A stretch of 5,906 nucleotides of DNA, from the NCBI GenBank assembly GCA_002683735.1, contig NYTZ01000105.1, positions 2,636 through 8,541 of the forward strand. Direction: 5' to 3'. This document shows positions 1-5,906 of the stretch, one piece after another. Under the pieces are notes generated by a model. It was given only the letters and a program-made list of their open reading frames with translations, did not search any database and was not told where the DNA came from. This stretch comes from Flavobacteriales bacterium (GTDB lineage Bacteria > Bacteroidota > Bacteroidia > Flavobacteriales > UA16). A program made the translations under genes and the position numbers. The first letter of the stretch is position 1. Each line of letters opens with the position of its first letter.

Positions 1-1173
1 GGATTCTTTGGTGGCTCTGCTCACCATTTTTTCCGGTCTTGGCTGTTTGCTTTTGTTTACATCATGACGATCTGCATGGGCAGCCTGTTCTTCATCATGA
101 TCCAACATGCGACAAAAGCCGGTTGGTCCACCTCTATTCGACGTGTGGCCGAGCATGTGGCATTTAATTTGCAGTGGCTTTGGATTTTATTCCTTCCCCT
201 CCTTGCGTTGGTGCTGTCCGGTCATGGGGGCTTGGTTTGGCATTGGATGGATCCTGCCCATGTGGACCCCATCATTGAGGGCAAGTCTGGCTATTTGAAC
301 ATTCCCTTTTGGGTTTTTCGAGCGGTTGTGTTCTTGACGGCCTTCTATGTCGCATCCCGATTTTTTGTTGGGACCTCGATCGCCCAAGACGCCTCCGGTG
401 ATCCTTCCCTCACCATGAAAATGCAAAAGTGGGTGCCCGCTTTTATTGCCGTCTTTGGTCTCAGTCTCACCTTCGCAGCGTTTGATTGGGTGATGAGTAT
501 CGAGGCACATTGGTTTAGCACCATGTTCGGTGTCTACATGTTGGCCATGTCTTTTTGCGGCTTCTTTAGCACATTCTGTGTCATCTTCTTCATTCTTCGC
601 CGGCAAAACAAACTCTTGAATGAGGTCACAGTTGAGCATTGGCAGGACATGGGTAAGTTGCTCTTCGGCTTGGGCATCGTGTTCCATGCATACATCGGTT
701 TTAGCCAATACATGTTGATTTGGTACGCAAACATTCCGGAAGAAACCACTTACTACTTGGCACGAGTGGCGGGGCCATGGGCGCCATGGATGTGGTTCTT
801 GGTCTTTGGTCATTTCTTCATTCCATTTCTCTTGTTGTTGACAAAGCACACCAAGCGTTGTGTCCCCGTGATGACTGGTATCGCACTTTGGATGCTCTTT
901 GCTCACGCGATCGACGCCTATGTGCTCGTAATGCCGATGGTTCCTGCCGAGGCTTTGGCCCAAGCAGATGACTGGAAAGATTTTGCTGCATTGGCTCGTT
1001 CGGGGGCGTTGAACGACAAACTTGGTTACCACCCCCAAATTGCTGATGTTCTTCTTTTGATTGGTTTCATTGGTTTTTTGGTCTCGGGAATTTGCCACTC
1101 CATGTCACGTGCTCCTCTGGTCGCGCACCGAGATCCCAGAATCAGCGAAGCCCTTGTCTTTGAAAATATGTAG
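1..1173 (+). CDS. actF: Alternative complex III membrane subunit ActF (5'-truncated)
   Basis: This is the C-terminal 390 residues of a polytopic inner-membrane subunit of alternative complex III, which oxidises quinol and passes electrons on to a cytochrome c or an oxidase. The frame is open from base 1, and the codons before the first ATG (base 64) read as ordinary membrane-protein sequence, including HHFFRSWLFAFVYI. The true start therefore lies upstream, and the ATG at 64 is internal. About nine hydrophobic spans are visible. Family hallmarks are FDWVMS (local residues 161-166) and FSQYMLIWYANIPEET (residues 234-249, bases 700-747), which I recognise from ActF proteins, followed by a GHFFIPFLLLL span. 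ActF belongs to the NrfD/PsrC-related membrane subunits and binds no cofactor itself. It would be the last act gene here, with the oxidase genes beginning after a 23-base gap and one small gene. The alternative is its paralogue ActC, but the motifs favour ActF. Confidence 0.9.
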   Translation, partial: GFFGGSAHHFFRSWLFAFVYIMTICMGSLFFIMIQHATKAGWSTSIRRVAEHVAFNLQWLWILFLPLLALVLSGHGGLVWHWMDPAHVDPIIEGKSGYLNIPFWVFRAVVFLTAFYVASRFFVGTSIAQDASGDPSLTMKMQKWVPAFIAVFGLSLTFAAFDWVMSIEAHWFSTMFGVYMLAMSFCGFFSTFCVIFFILRRQNKLLNEVTVEHWQDMGKLLFGLGIVFHAYIGFSQYMLIWYANIPEETTYYLARVAGPWAPWMWFLVFGHFFIPFLLLLTKHTKRCVPVMTGIALWMLFAHAIDAYVLVMPMVPAEALAQADDWKDFAALARSGALNDKLGYHPQIADVLLLIGFIGFLVSGICHSMSRAPLVAHRDPRISEALVFENM

Positions 1174-1196
1174 TCCCCCCTTTTTTACACCTCACT
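1174..1196 (+). other. actF to small-gene spacer with C6-T6 tract
   Basis: This 23-base spacer contains six C (1175-1180) followed by six T (1181-1186), and then ACACCTCACT up to the ATG. There is no inverted repeat before the T run, so it is not an intrinsic terminator, and there is no purine-rich ribosome binding site. Its function, if any, is not evident. Confidence 0.4.
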
Positions 1197-1496
1197 ATGT
1201 CACACCAAGTTGATCAATCAAACGACAGAGAAGACCCAGATGCCGCCAGCACCTGGATGTGGGGTATTTCTGGTGCGGTGATCACCCTTGCCTTTGCGCT
1301 TGGTGTGATTTGGGTTGCTTCGGCTCAGTTCAGCCAAAGACGAGATCAGAACTTTGATGAATACGTTTCCCCAGCAGGTGTCTTAAAGGAGGATCAGGAG
1401 CAAAGTCTGAACCAAGGTGCGCTCCCCATCCAGGACGCCATGAAAAAGTGGATTGAGGCCGAAAACGAATCGAGACAGAATGCAGAAGACGAATAA
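1197..1496 (+). CDS. Small single-span membrane protein, unknown role, in ACIII-oxidase operon
   Basis: This 99-residue protein has a polar, acidic N-terminus (residues 1-19), one hydrophobic span (about 22-43, starting MWGISGAVITLAFAL) and a charged C-terminal tail of about 55 residues. It has no cysteines or heme motif, so it is unlikely to carry electrons. The tail reads VLKEDQEQSLNQGALPIQDA (residues 62-81), then MKKWIEAE. That loosely resembles a tail I recall from small proteins beside SCO genes in other cox clusters (L..E...L.......IPI..AM); this is recollection, not a search result. The start is the only reasonable ATG, 23 bases after the actF stop, with no clear Shine-Dalgarno sequence. 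Its last 17 bases overlap the SCO gene. Position suggests an accessory or assembly subunit of ACIII or the oxidase, possibly analogous to small single-helix subunits of such complexes, but the function is not known. Confidence 0.75.
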   Translation: MSHQVDQSNDREDPDAASTWMWGISGAVITLAFALGVIWVASAQFSQRRDQNFDEYVSPAGVLKEDQEQSLNQGALPIQDAMKKWIEAENESRQNAEDE

Positions 1497-2364
1497 CAAT
1501 TCGAACTCATTCTTCCTCTTCGTGACGCTGCTCACCCTGCAGGTGGCATTCGGTAACTGCGTCTATGGACAAGTACTGCGCCCTGGTGATGACATGGGTG
1601 CGATCCGTCCTCCCTATTCAGAAGAAATGGATCAGTCCAATATCACTGAGCGACTCGGAGACCTTCTCCCGTTGGATTTGGAGTTCATGGACCACACCGG
1701 AGCCAAAGTCAAGCTCGCTGACTTTTTCTCAGGTGATCTCCCAGTACTCCTTACCCCGGTGTACTACCGGTGTCCTCAGCTTTGCACATTGGTGCTGAAC
1801 GGCATGGTGGATTCACTCGACAAGATTGAGCTCCAACCAGGTCGCGATTACCGAATCCTCAGCTTTACTTTTGCCGACGGTGAAGAATTCCCCTTGGCGG
1901 AAGCAAAGCGGGAGGCTTACTTGACTCGATTCCCCGCCGCTGAAGTGGAGGGGGCTTGGTCATTTCTGGCGGGGGTTCAAGGTGATGCGGAAAGTGCGGA
2001 GATTTTGTGCAAATCCGTTGGATTTGGATACGCATTTCACGAACCATCCGGCGAATACGTTCATCCGGCCTGTGTGGTCTTTGTGTCACCAAGCGGCACA
2101 ATTACCCGCTACATGAACGATGTGGCTTTTGCCCCTGTCGACATGAATCTTTCCATCGTGGAGACTGGTGACGGAAAAATTGGAACCGCACTCGATAAGT
2201 TCCTTCTGTTTACCTGCTTTGCCTACAGTGGTGAAAATTCTGGCTACTCGGTATCAGTCATGAAATTAATGAGAACTGCTGCACTCCTCACGGTGGCTGC
2301 ACTGACGGTATCAGCGATTTTGCAACTAAGATTTTCAAGAACCAATCCCCAACCCACAGCATGA
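1480..2364 (+). CDS. SCO1/SenC-family copper chaperone for CuA assembly
   Basis: This is a membrane-anchored thioredoxin-fold protein that would deliver copper to the CuA centre of the CoxB encoded next. From the ATG at 1480 it has 294 residues. An N-terminal signal sequence spans about residues 11-30 (FFLFVTLLTLQVAFGNCVYG), with possible cleavage before Q31. The copper-binding CxxxC is CPQLC (C98, C102), and the conserved distant histidine is H195 in EYVHPAC, about 93 residues later, as expected for SCO proteins. A C-terminal hydrophobic helix (about 264-285) follows, a feature of the SCO form common in ACIII/caa3 clusters. A TTG at 1453 would add nine polar residues before the signal sequence; ATG at 1480 is preferred. 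The gene overlaps the small upstream gene by 17 bases and coxB by four (ATGA), implying translational coupling. Extra cysteines occur at 27, 177, 198 and 246. Confidence 0.92.
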   Translation: MQKTNNNSNSFFLFVTLLTLQVAFGNCVYGQVLRPGDDMGAIRPPYSEEMDQSNITERLGDLLPLDLEFMDHTGAKVKLADFFSGDLPVLLTPVYYRCPQLCTLVLNGMVDSLDKIELQPGRDYRILSFTFADGEEFPLAEAKREAYLTRFPAAEVEGAWSFLAGVQGDAESAEILCKSVGFGYAFHEPSGEYVHPACVVFVSPSGTITRYMNDVAFAPVDMNLSIVETGDGKIGTALDKFLLFTCFAYSGENSGYSVSVMKLMRTAALLTVAALTVSAILQLRFSRTNPQPTA

Positions 2365-3434
2365 ATTTCCTTCCTTACATATTGGTAGCCGAGCAACCCG
2401 GACCGATTGATACTGGGGACGGATTTTGGTTTGTGCCTCCAGCTTCGGAATATGCAGCCACTCATGATTCGATTTATGAGTTTGTGCTGTGGTTGTCGGT
2501 GTTCTTCTTTGTGCTGATTGTTGGCATCATGGTCAAGTTCGCATGGGACTACCGGAGGAAGTCGAACAAGGATGCACCAGGGTTCGGTCCCACGCATAGT
2601 TTGGTACTGGAGACGACCTGGACGGTGATTCCACTGCTCTTGTCCGGAGTGCTGTTCTTCATTGGCGTCGATACGTACGCCGATTTTAAGTCTCCACCGG
2701 CCAACTGCTACGAGGTGGACGCTACAGCCCAGAAGTGGGCGTGGCAGTTTGATCACCGAAACGGTGCCTCCGATTCCATGGTTCTCAAGGTCCCCGTTGG
2801 CAAACCCACACGTGTGACTCTTCACTCCAACGACGTTCTGCACTCTTTCTTTATTCCAGCATTTCGGGTGAAGCAAGATGTTGTACCTGGTCGCTATGGC
2901 TCGCTCTGGTTCACACCCGAGAAGCCAGGGATCTACCAAGGGTTCTGCACGGAATACTGTGGCACCGGCCACTCAAAAATGAACTTTTGGGTCGAAGCAA
3001 TTCCCGAAGAGGAATTTGATGCCGTTATTGCGAAGGACGCTCGTTGGATTGACGACTACTCAGGCGACCGCCTGGTTTGGGCTGGCGCAAGACTCTTCTC
3101 TCGATGTGCGTCCTGCCACAGCCTGAAGCCTGGTGAGCGCATGACCGGACCATCCATGTGGGACCTTCATGCAAACTGGGGCAAGACGAAGAAAATCGAG
3201 ATTGACGGAAAAATCAAAGACGTCAAAATTGATGAAAATTACGTCCTCGAATCCATTGTCGCTCCATGGGAGAAAATTGCCCCCACTTATATGAATCAGA
3301 TGCCAGCGAATTTCGGGAAGCAGTTGAGTGCCAAGGAGCTTGACGCGCTGGTTCGATTTGTACGTCAACTTGATCTCGTGACCGATGAGAACGGCAAGAT
3401 CAAAACCGAGCCCCCACCATCTGTGACAAACTGA
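2361..3434 (+). CDS. coxB: Cytochrome c oxidase subunit II with fused cytochrome c (caa3 type)
   Basis: This 357-residue subunit takes electrons into the oxidase on the periplasmic side. Two membrane helices (about 41-62 and 82-104) are followed by the cupredoxin CuA domain. The aromatic electron-entry patch is QKWAWQF (124-130). CuA ligands are complete: H161 in VLHSFF, then CTEYCGTGHSKM with C196, E198, C200, H204 and M207. A C-terminal cytochrome c domain begins near residue 235, with heme attachment CASCH (249-253) and a likely distal ligand M314 in MNQMP. This fusion defines a caa3 oxidase, so electrons can enter without a separate soluble cytochrome c. The start ATG lies in the ATGA overlap with the SCO stop. 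The N-terminal hydrophobic stretch (FLPYILVA) is too short for a convincing signal peptide. A 21-base spacer separates it from coxA. Confidence 0.97.
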   Translation: MNFLPYILVAEQPGPIDTGDGFWFVPPASEYAATHDSIYEFVLWLSVFFFVLIVGIMVKFAWDYRRKSNKDAPGFGPTHSLVLETTWTVIPLLLSGVLFFIGVDTYADFKSPPANCYEVDATAQKWAWQFDHRNGASDSMVLKVPVGKPTRVTLHSNDVLHSFFIPAFRVKQDVVPGRYGSLWFTPEKPGIYQGFCTEYCGTGHSKMNFWVEAIPEEEFDAVIAKDARWIDDYSGDRLVWAGARLFSRCASCHSLKPGERMTGPSMWDLHANWGKTKKIEIDGKIKDVKIDENYVLESIVAPWEKIAPTYMNQMPANFGKQLSAKELDALVRFVRQLDLVTDENGKIKTEPPPSVTN

Positions 3435-3455
3435 TTCTTTTTTAGAGACCACACC

Positions 3456-5150
3456 ATGGCCACGATCACAACCGCTGACACTGATATCCACGACGACTCT
3501 GGCAGCAATTACATCAATTGCTCGAAGGGTATTCTTTCGTGGATTATCACACTCGACCACAAACGTATCGGTGTGATGTACGTCATTGCAACGTTGGCCA
3601 GCTTTCTGTTGGGAGGGCTCTTTGCTCTGGGTATCCGCACAGAGTTGATTGCTCCGGGCCAAACCATCATGGATGCCGATACGTACAACCGGTTCTTCAC
3701 GTTGCACGGGGCGATCATGACCTTCTTGGTGATTATCCCTGCGATCCCTGGAGCCCTCGGTAACTTTGTGTTGCCAATCATGCTTGGGGCAAAAGACGTT
3801 GCCTTCCCGAGAATGAATCTTTGTTCCTTTTATCTCTGGCTGGTTGGGGCCGCCATGACGGTGTACTCCATGCTGCAGGGGGGTATTGATACGGGGTGGA
3901 CCTTCTACACCCCATATTCTCTTGAGGAAGGTCGAAATGGTGTCTTCTGGGTTGGCATGGGTGTTTTCATCCTTGGATTCTCATCGATCTTTACCGGCTT
4001 GAACTTCATCGTCACGGTGCAGCGCCTGCGGCCGCCCGGTATGACGTGGTTCAAACTGCCTTTGTTCCTTTGGGCGCTCTACGCCACTGCCATCATTCAG
4101 GTCTTGGCCACCCCAGTATTGGGGATCACAATGCTGCTGTTGGCCGCCGAGCGAATTATGGGCATTGGTATTTTTGATCCCGCTTTGGGCGGAGACCCCG
4201 TGTTGTTCCAGCATTTCTTCTGGTTCTACAGTCACCCTGCGGTTTACATCATGATTTTGCCCGCGATGGGCATTATTTCCGAATTGATTTCGGTGCATTG
4301 CCGTAGAGAAATTTTCGGTTACAAGATGATCGCTTTTTCTTCCGTTGCGATCGCCTTCTTCTCCTTTTTGGTCTGGGGTCACCACATGTTCACCAGTGGG
4401 CAATCTCCACTGATGAACGCGATTTTCTCTGCGATCACCTTCTCGGTTGCCATTCCATCCGCGATCAAAATTTTCAACTGGCTGTTGACGATGTACAAAG
4501 GAAGCATTGCGTTTACGACCCCAATGCTTTACGTGCTCTCGTTCATTTTCATCTTCGCCATCGGTGGCTTGACAGGTATCCCTCTGGCCATTTTGGCTAC
4601 TGATGTTCAGCTTCATGACACGTACTTTGTGGTTGCCCACTTTCACTACGTCATGATGGGATCAACCCTTATCGCAATGATTGCCGGTCTCCACCACTGG
4701 TGGCCCAAGATCACGGGTCGTATGTACCACGAGTGGCTTGGGCGTATCGCGGCCCTCATTGTCTTTGTGGGATTCAACCTCACTTTCTTCACTCAGTTCA
4801 TGCTCGGGACCAAGGGAATGCCTCGTCGTTACCACGACTACCAAGAGGGCTTGGGGTGGTCGGTTGAAACCACGGAGCTTTTTCACACTTACCACTTCAT
4901 CTCCACCATTGGCTCTTACGTGATGGCGGCAGGATTCTTCTTGATCCTCTTTTATCTGCTTCAGTCGTTGGTCAATGGGCGGAAAGCCCCCGCAAACCCT
5001 TGGGGCGGGGCATCATTGGAGTGGGAATGCACCAGCCCGCCTCCACACCACAACTTTGACGAAACGCCTACCCCGGAGTACTGCTACAAGTTTGATCACT
5101 GGGTTTGGAGTGATTCTGAGCAGGGTTATGTGAAAAAGGCTTTGCAGTAA
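3456..5150 (+). CDS. coxA: Cytochrome c oxidase subunit I, A2-type heme-copper oxidase
   Basis: This 564-residue catalytic subunit reduces oxygen to water and pumps protons. It is consistent with about 12 membrane helices. Heme a ligands are H84 (LHGAIMTF) and H397; the heme a3 ligand is H395 (VAHFHYVM). CuB ligands are H260, H309 and H310 (WGHHMFTSG), and Y264 is the tyrosine expected to crosslink to H260. Spacing between these ligands matches the family. The K-channel lysine is K338 (SAIKIFNW). D-channel entrance residues D114 and N121 (KDVAFPRMN) are present. The D-channel glutamate of A1 enzymes (GHPEVY) is replaced by alanine, A262, in YSHPAVY (258-264), the signature of A2-type oxidases, where the Tyr-Ser pair is thought to substitute. 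The C-terminus ends with the usual [11 protein letters not shown] stretch. ATG at 3456 lies 21 bases after coxB without a strong Shine-Dalgarno sequence. Confidence 0.98.
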   Translation: MATITTADTDIHDDSGSNYINCSKGILSWIITLDHKRIGVMYVIATLASFLLGGLFALGIRTELIAPGQTIMDADTYNRFFTLHGAIMTFLVIIPAIPGALGNFVLPIMLGAKDVAFPRMNLCSFYLWLVGAAMTVYSMLQGGIDTGWTFYTPYSLEEGRNGVFWVGMGVFILGFSSIFTGLNFIVTVQRLRPPGMTWFKLPLFLWALYATAIIQVLATPVLGITMLLLAAERIMGIGIFDPALGGDPVLFQHFFWFYSHPAVYIMILPAMGIISELISVHCRREIFGYKMIAFSSVAIAFFSFLVWGHHMFTSGQSPLMNAIFSAITFSVAIPSAIKIFNWLLTMYKGSIAFTTPMLYVLSFIFIFAIGGLTGIPLAILATDVQLHDTYFVVAHFHYVMMGSTLIAMIAGLHHWWPKITGRMYHEWLGRIAALIVFVGFNLTFFTQFMLGTKGMPRRYHDYQEGLGWSVETTELFHTYHFISTIGSYVMAAGFFLILFYLLQSLVNGRKAPANPWGGASLEWECTSPPPHHNFDETPTPEYCYKFDHWVWSDSEQGYVKKALQ

Positions 5151-5156
5151 AGAGGA
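5151..5156 (+). promoter_or_regulatory. Ribosome binding site of the subunit IV gene
   Basis: AGAGGA follows the coxA stop immediately and sits seven bases before the ATG at 5164. It is the only convincing Shine-Dalgarno-like site at a gene start in this window. Confidence 0.6.
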
Positions 5157-5163
5157 TTTTCCG

Positions 5164-5538
5164 ATGTCAGCTAACAGTGAACACAGTGCCCCTGGGCACA
5201 TCATTCCTTTCAGCTACACGCTTGGCACTTTTATCGCCTTGCTTTTTCTGACTGTGATCACTGTTGGAGTGGCTCAATTTGACTTGGGCGCCCTTGACAT
5301 GCCAGTTGCTTTGCTGGTTGCCGGTGTAAAAGCCTCCATTGTCTCTCTGTTCTTTATGCACTTGCGTTGGGATCGACCAATCAACATCTTGGTTTTGATT
5401 GGGTCTATCTTCTTCGTTGTCCTCTTTCTTGTGATCGCAATGTTTGACACCGGTCAAAATGTCGACTTGAAGTATTCGGGCGACTCTTCCAAAGTGAAAG
5501 AGGTTCTTGAGTCACAGTCCTTCCCTGTGGTGCAGTGA
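5164..5538 (+). CDS. Cytochrome c oxidase subunit IV (prokaryotic COX4 family)
   Basis: This 124-residue protein has three membrane helices (about 18-37, 47-66 and 73-94) and a polar C-terminal tail of about 30 residues. The family signature is clear: a first helix ending before a short loop, then MPVALLVAGVKASIVSLFFM (46-65) with H66, matching the conserved A..IA..KA..V..fFMHL core of prokaryotic subunit IV. The protein is a small structural subunit with no cofactor, thought to help stabilise or assemble the oxidase. The start is supported by AGAGGA seven bases upstream and by the 13-base gap from coxA. Its stop TGA overlaps the GTG start of the subunit III gene. The gene lies between coxA and coxC, whereas in many cox clusters it follows coxC. 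Symbols coxD and ctaF are used inconsistently, so none is given. Confidence 0.92.
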   Translation: MSANSEHSAPGHIIPFSYTLGTFIALLFLTVITVGVAQFDLGALDMPVALLVAGVKASIVSLFFMHLRWDRPINILVLIGSIFFVVLFLVIAMFDTGQNVDLKYSGDSSKVKEVLESQSFPVVQ

Positions 5539-5906
5539 ACACGCTTCCAGAAGGCCGACCCGTCTTTGACTCTGACCGAGCGGCTGGAGCCGCGGTCAGG
5601 CTTGGCATGTGGCTTTTCGTGTCTGGCTTGGCCATCATTTTTATTTCCACTGCGATTGCTCACGTGACAATTCGTTGGCAATTGGGCGATCAGGGATATT
5701 GGCCGCCGGATATGCCGGGCCCCCCAATGATTCTGGGTGTATCAACCATCATCTTGCTGGTCAGTTCGGTCACCATGTGGAAGGCGACCCAGTTGACCGA
5801 CCGTGGCAAAGATGGACGACCTTGGATTGGCCTGACCTTGTGTTTGGGTTTGGCCTACGCGGTGACCCAGACCGTGGCGTGGTTGGATTGGAGCCCGCAG
5901 GTCGAA
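5535..5906 (+). CDS. coxC: Cytochrome c oxidase subunit III (3'-truncated)
   Basis: The first 124 residues of subunit III are present; the frame is open to the window end. The N-terminus is MNTLPEGRPVFDSDRAAGAA, then a first helix beginning LGMWLFVSGLA (about 23-46), a WPP loop (56-58), a second helix with STIILLVSSVTM (70-81) and a third beginning WIGLTLCLGLAYAVTQ (97-112). These are typical of the shorter, five-helix type subunit III found in caa3 oxidases, which lacks the two N-terminal helices of mitochondrial-type proteins. The start chosen is GTG at 5535, overlapping the previous TGA as GTGA. The next ATG in frame, at 5607, would begin inside the first helix and is less likely. The usual QxxEW glutamate position reads QTVAW (112-116). 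Subunit III binds no metal and stabilises subunit I turnover. Confidence 0.93.
   Translation, partial: MNTLPEGRPVFDSDRAAGAAVRLGMWLFVSGLAIIFISTAIAHVTIRWQLGDQGYWPPDMPGPPMILGVSTIILLVSSVTMWKATQLTDRGKDGRPWIGLTLCLGLAYAVTQTVAWLDWSPQVE

Noticed and set aside
187..1098. A 303-codon open frame on the minus strand opposite actF
   Set aside because: Its product is rich in H, Q, K and N with no fold or membrane pattern, and it lies wholly opposite a clearly conserved gene. It is a shadow of the codon use of actF.
1181..1186. T run after actF as a possible intrinsic terminator
   Set aside because: No hairpin precedes it, and the downstream genes belong functionally with actF.
1385..1393. AAAGGAGGA, a perfect Shine-Dalgarno-like sequence inside the small gene
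   Set aside because: No start codon lies at a suitable distance downstream, and it encodes the ordinary residues L-K-E-D of the small protein. Likely chance.
1540..1575. Possible lipoprotein signal in the SCO protein around C27
   Set aside because: The preceding residues are F-G-N, which do not fit the lipobox consensus; an ordinary signal peptide or uncleaved anchor is more likely.
2244..3707. Two long minus-strand frames (242 and 215 codons) opposite coxB and the start of coxA
   Set aside because: They show no recognisable motif, and the plus-strand genes here have all expected metal ligands. They are antisense shadows.
3981..4646. A 221-codon minus-strand frame opposite coxA
   Set aside because: The composition is that of an antisense reading of hydrophobic codons (H, N, R, E, Q rich) with no domain.
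1..5906. A wholly new biological system
   Set aside because: Six of the seven genes are recognisable members of known ACIII and caa3 oxidase families in a known arrangement. Only the 99-residue protein is undescribed to me.

Overview
The window is a compact, single-strand stretch of a bacterial respiratory operon. It encodes the end of an alternative complex III (ACIII, a quinol:cytochrome c / electron-acceptor oxidoreductase) followed directly by a caa3-type cytochrome c oxidase. All seven genes are on the + strand, and both window edges cut through genes. I find no RNA genes, mobile elements, CRISPR arrays or gene-free stretches above 300 bases; the longest intergenic gap is 23 bases.

Layout: (1) 1-1173, actF, 5'-truncated, a polytopic quinone-side membrane subunit of ACIII. 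(2) 1197-1496, a 99-residue single-span membrane protein of unknown role. (3) 1480-2364, a SCO1/SenC-type copper chaperone for CuA assembly, overlapping the previous gene by 17 bases. (4) 2361-3434, coxB, oxidase subunit II with CuA and a C-terminal fused cytochrome c, overlapping the previous gene by ATGA. (5) 3456-5150, coxA, subunit I with all heme and CuB ligands. (6) 5164-5538, subunit IV (prokaryotic COX4 type). (7) 5535-5906, coxC, subunit III, starting at a GTG inside the previous stop (GTGA) and cut by the window end.

How they work together: ACIII oxidises quinol, electrons pass to the cytochrome c domain carried on CoxB, then to CuA, heme a and the heme a3/CuB centre of CoxA, where oxygen is reduced. 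The SCO protein would load copper into CuA of CoxB. Having ACIII and a caa3 oxidase in one operon fits the known physical ACIII-oxidase supercomplexes. CoxA carries the YSHPxVY signature of A2-type heme-copper oxidases instead of the GHPEVY of A1 enzymes.

Organism: ACIII-caa3 clusters of this kind occur in Planctomycetes, Verrucomicrobia, Bacteroidetes, Acidobacteria and other groups that lack a bc1 complex. Intermediate GC, few Shine-Dalgarno sequences and the SCO form with a C-terminal membrane anchor would suit a planctomycete-like or related bacterium, but I cannot fix the phylum from this window. The system is a recognised one; the least described part is the small protein between actF and the SCO gene.
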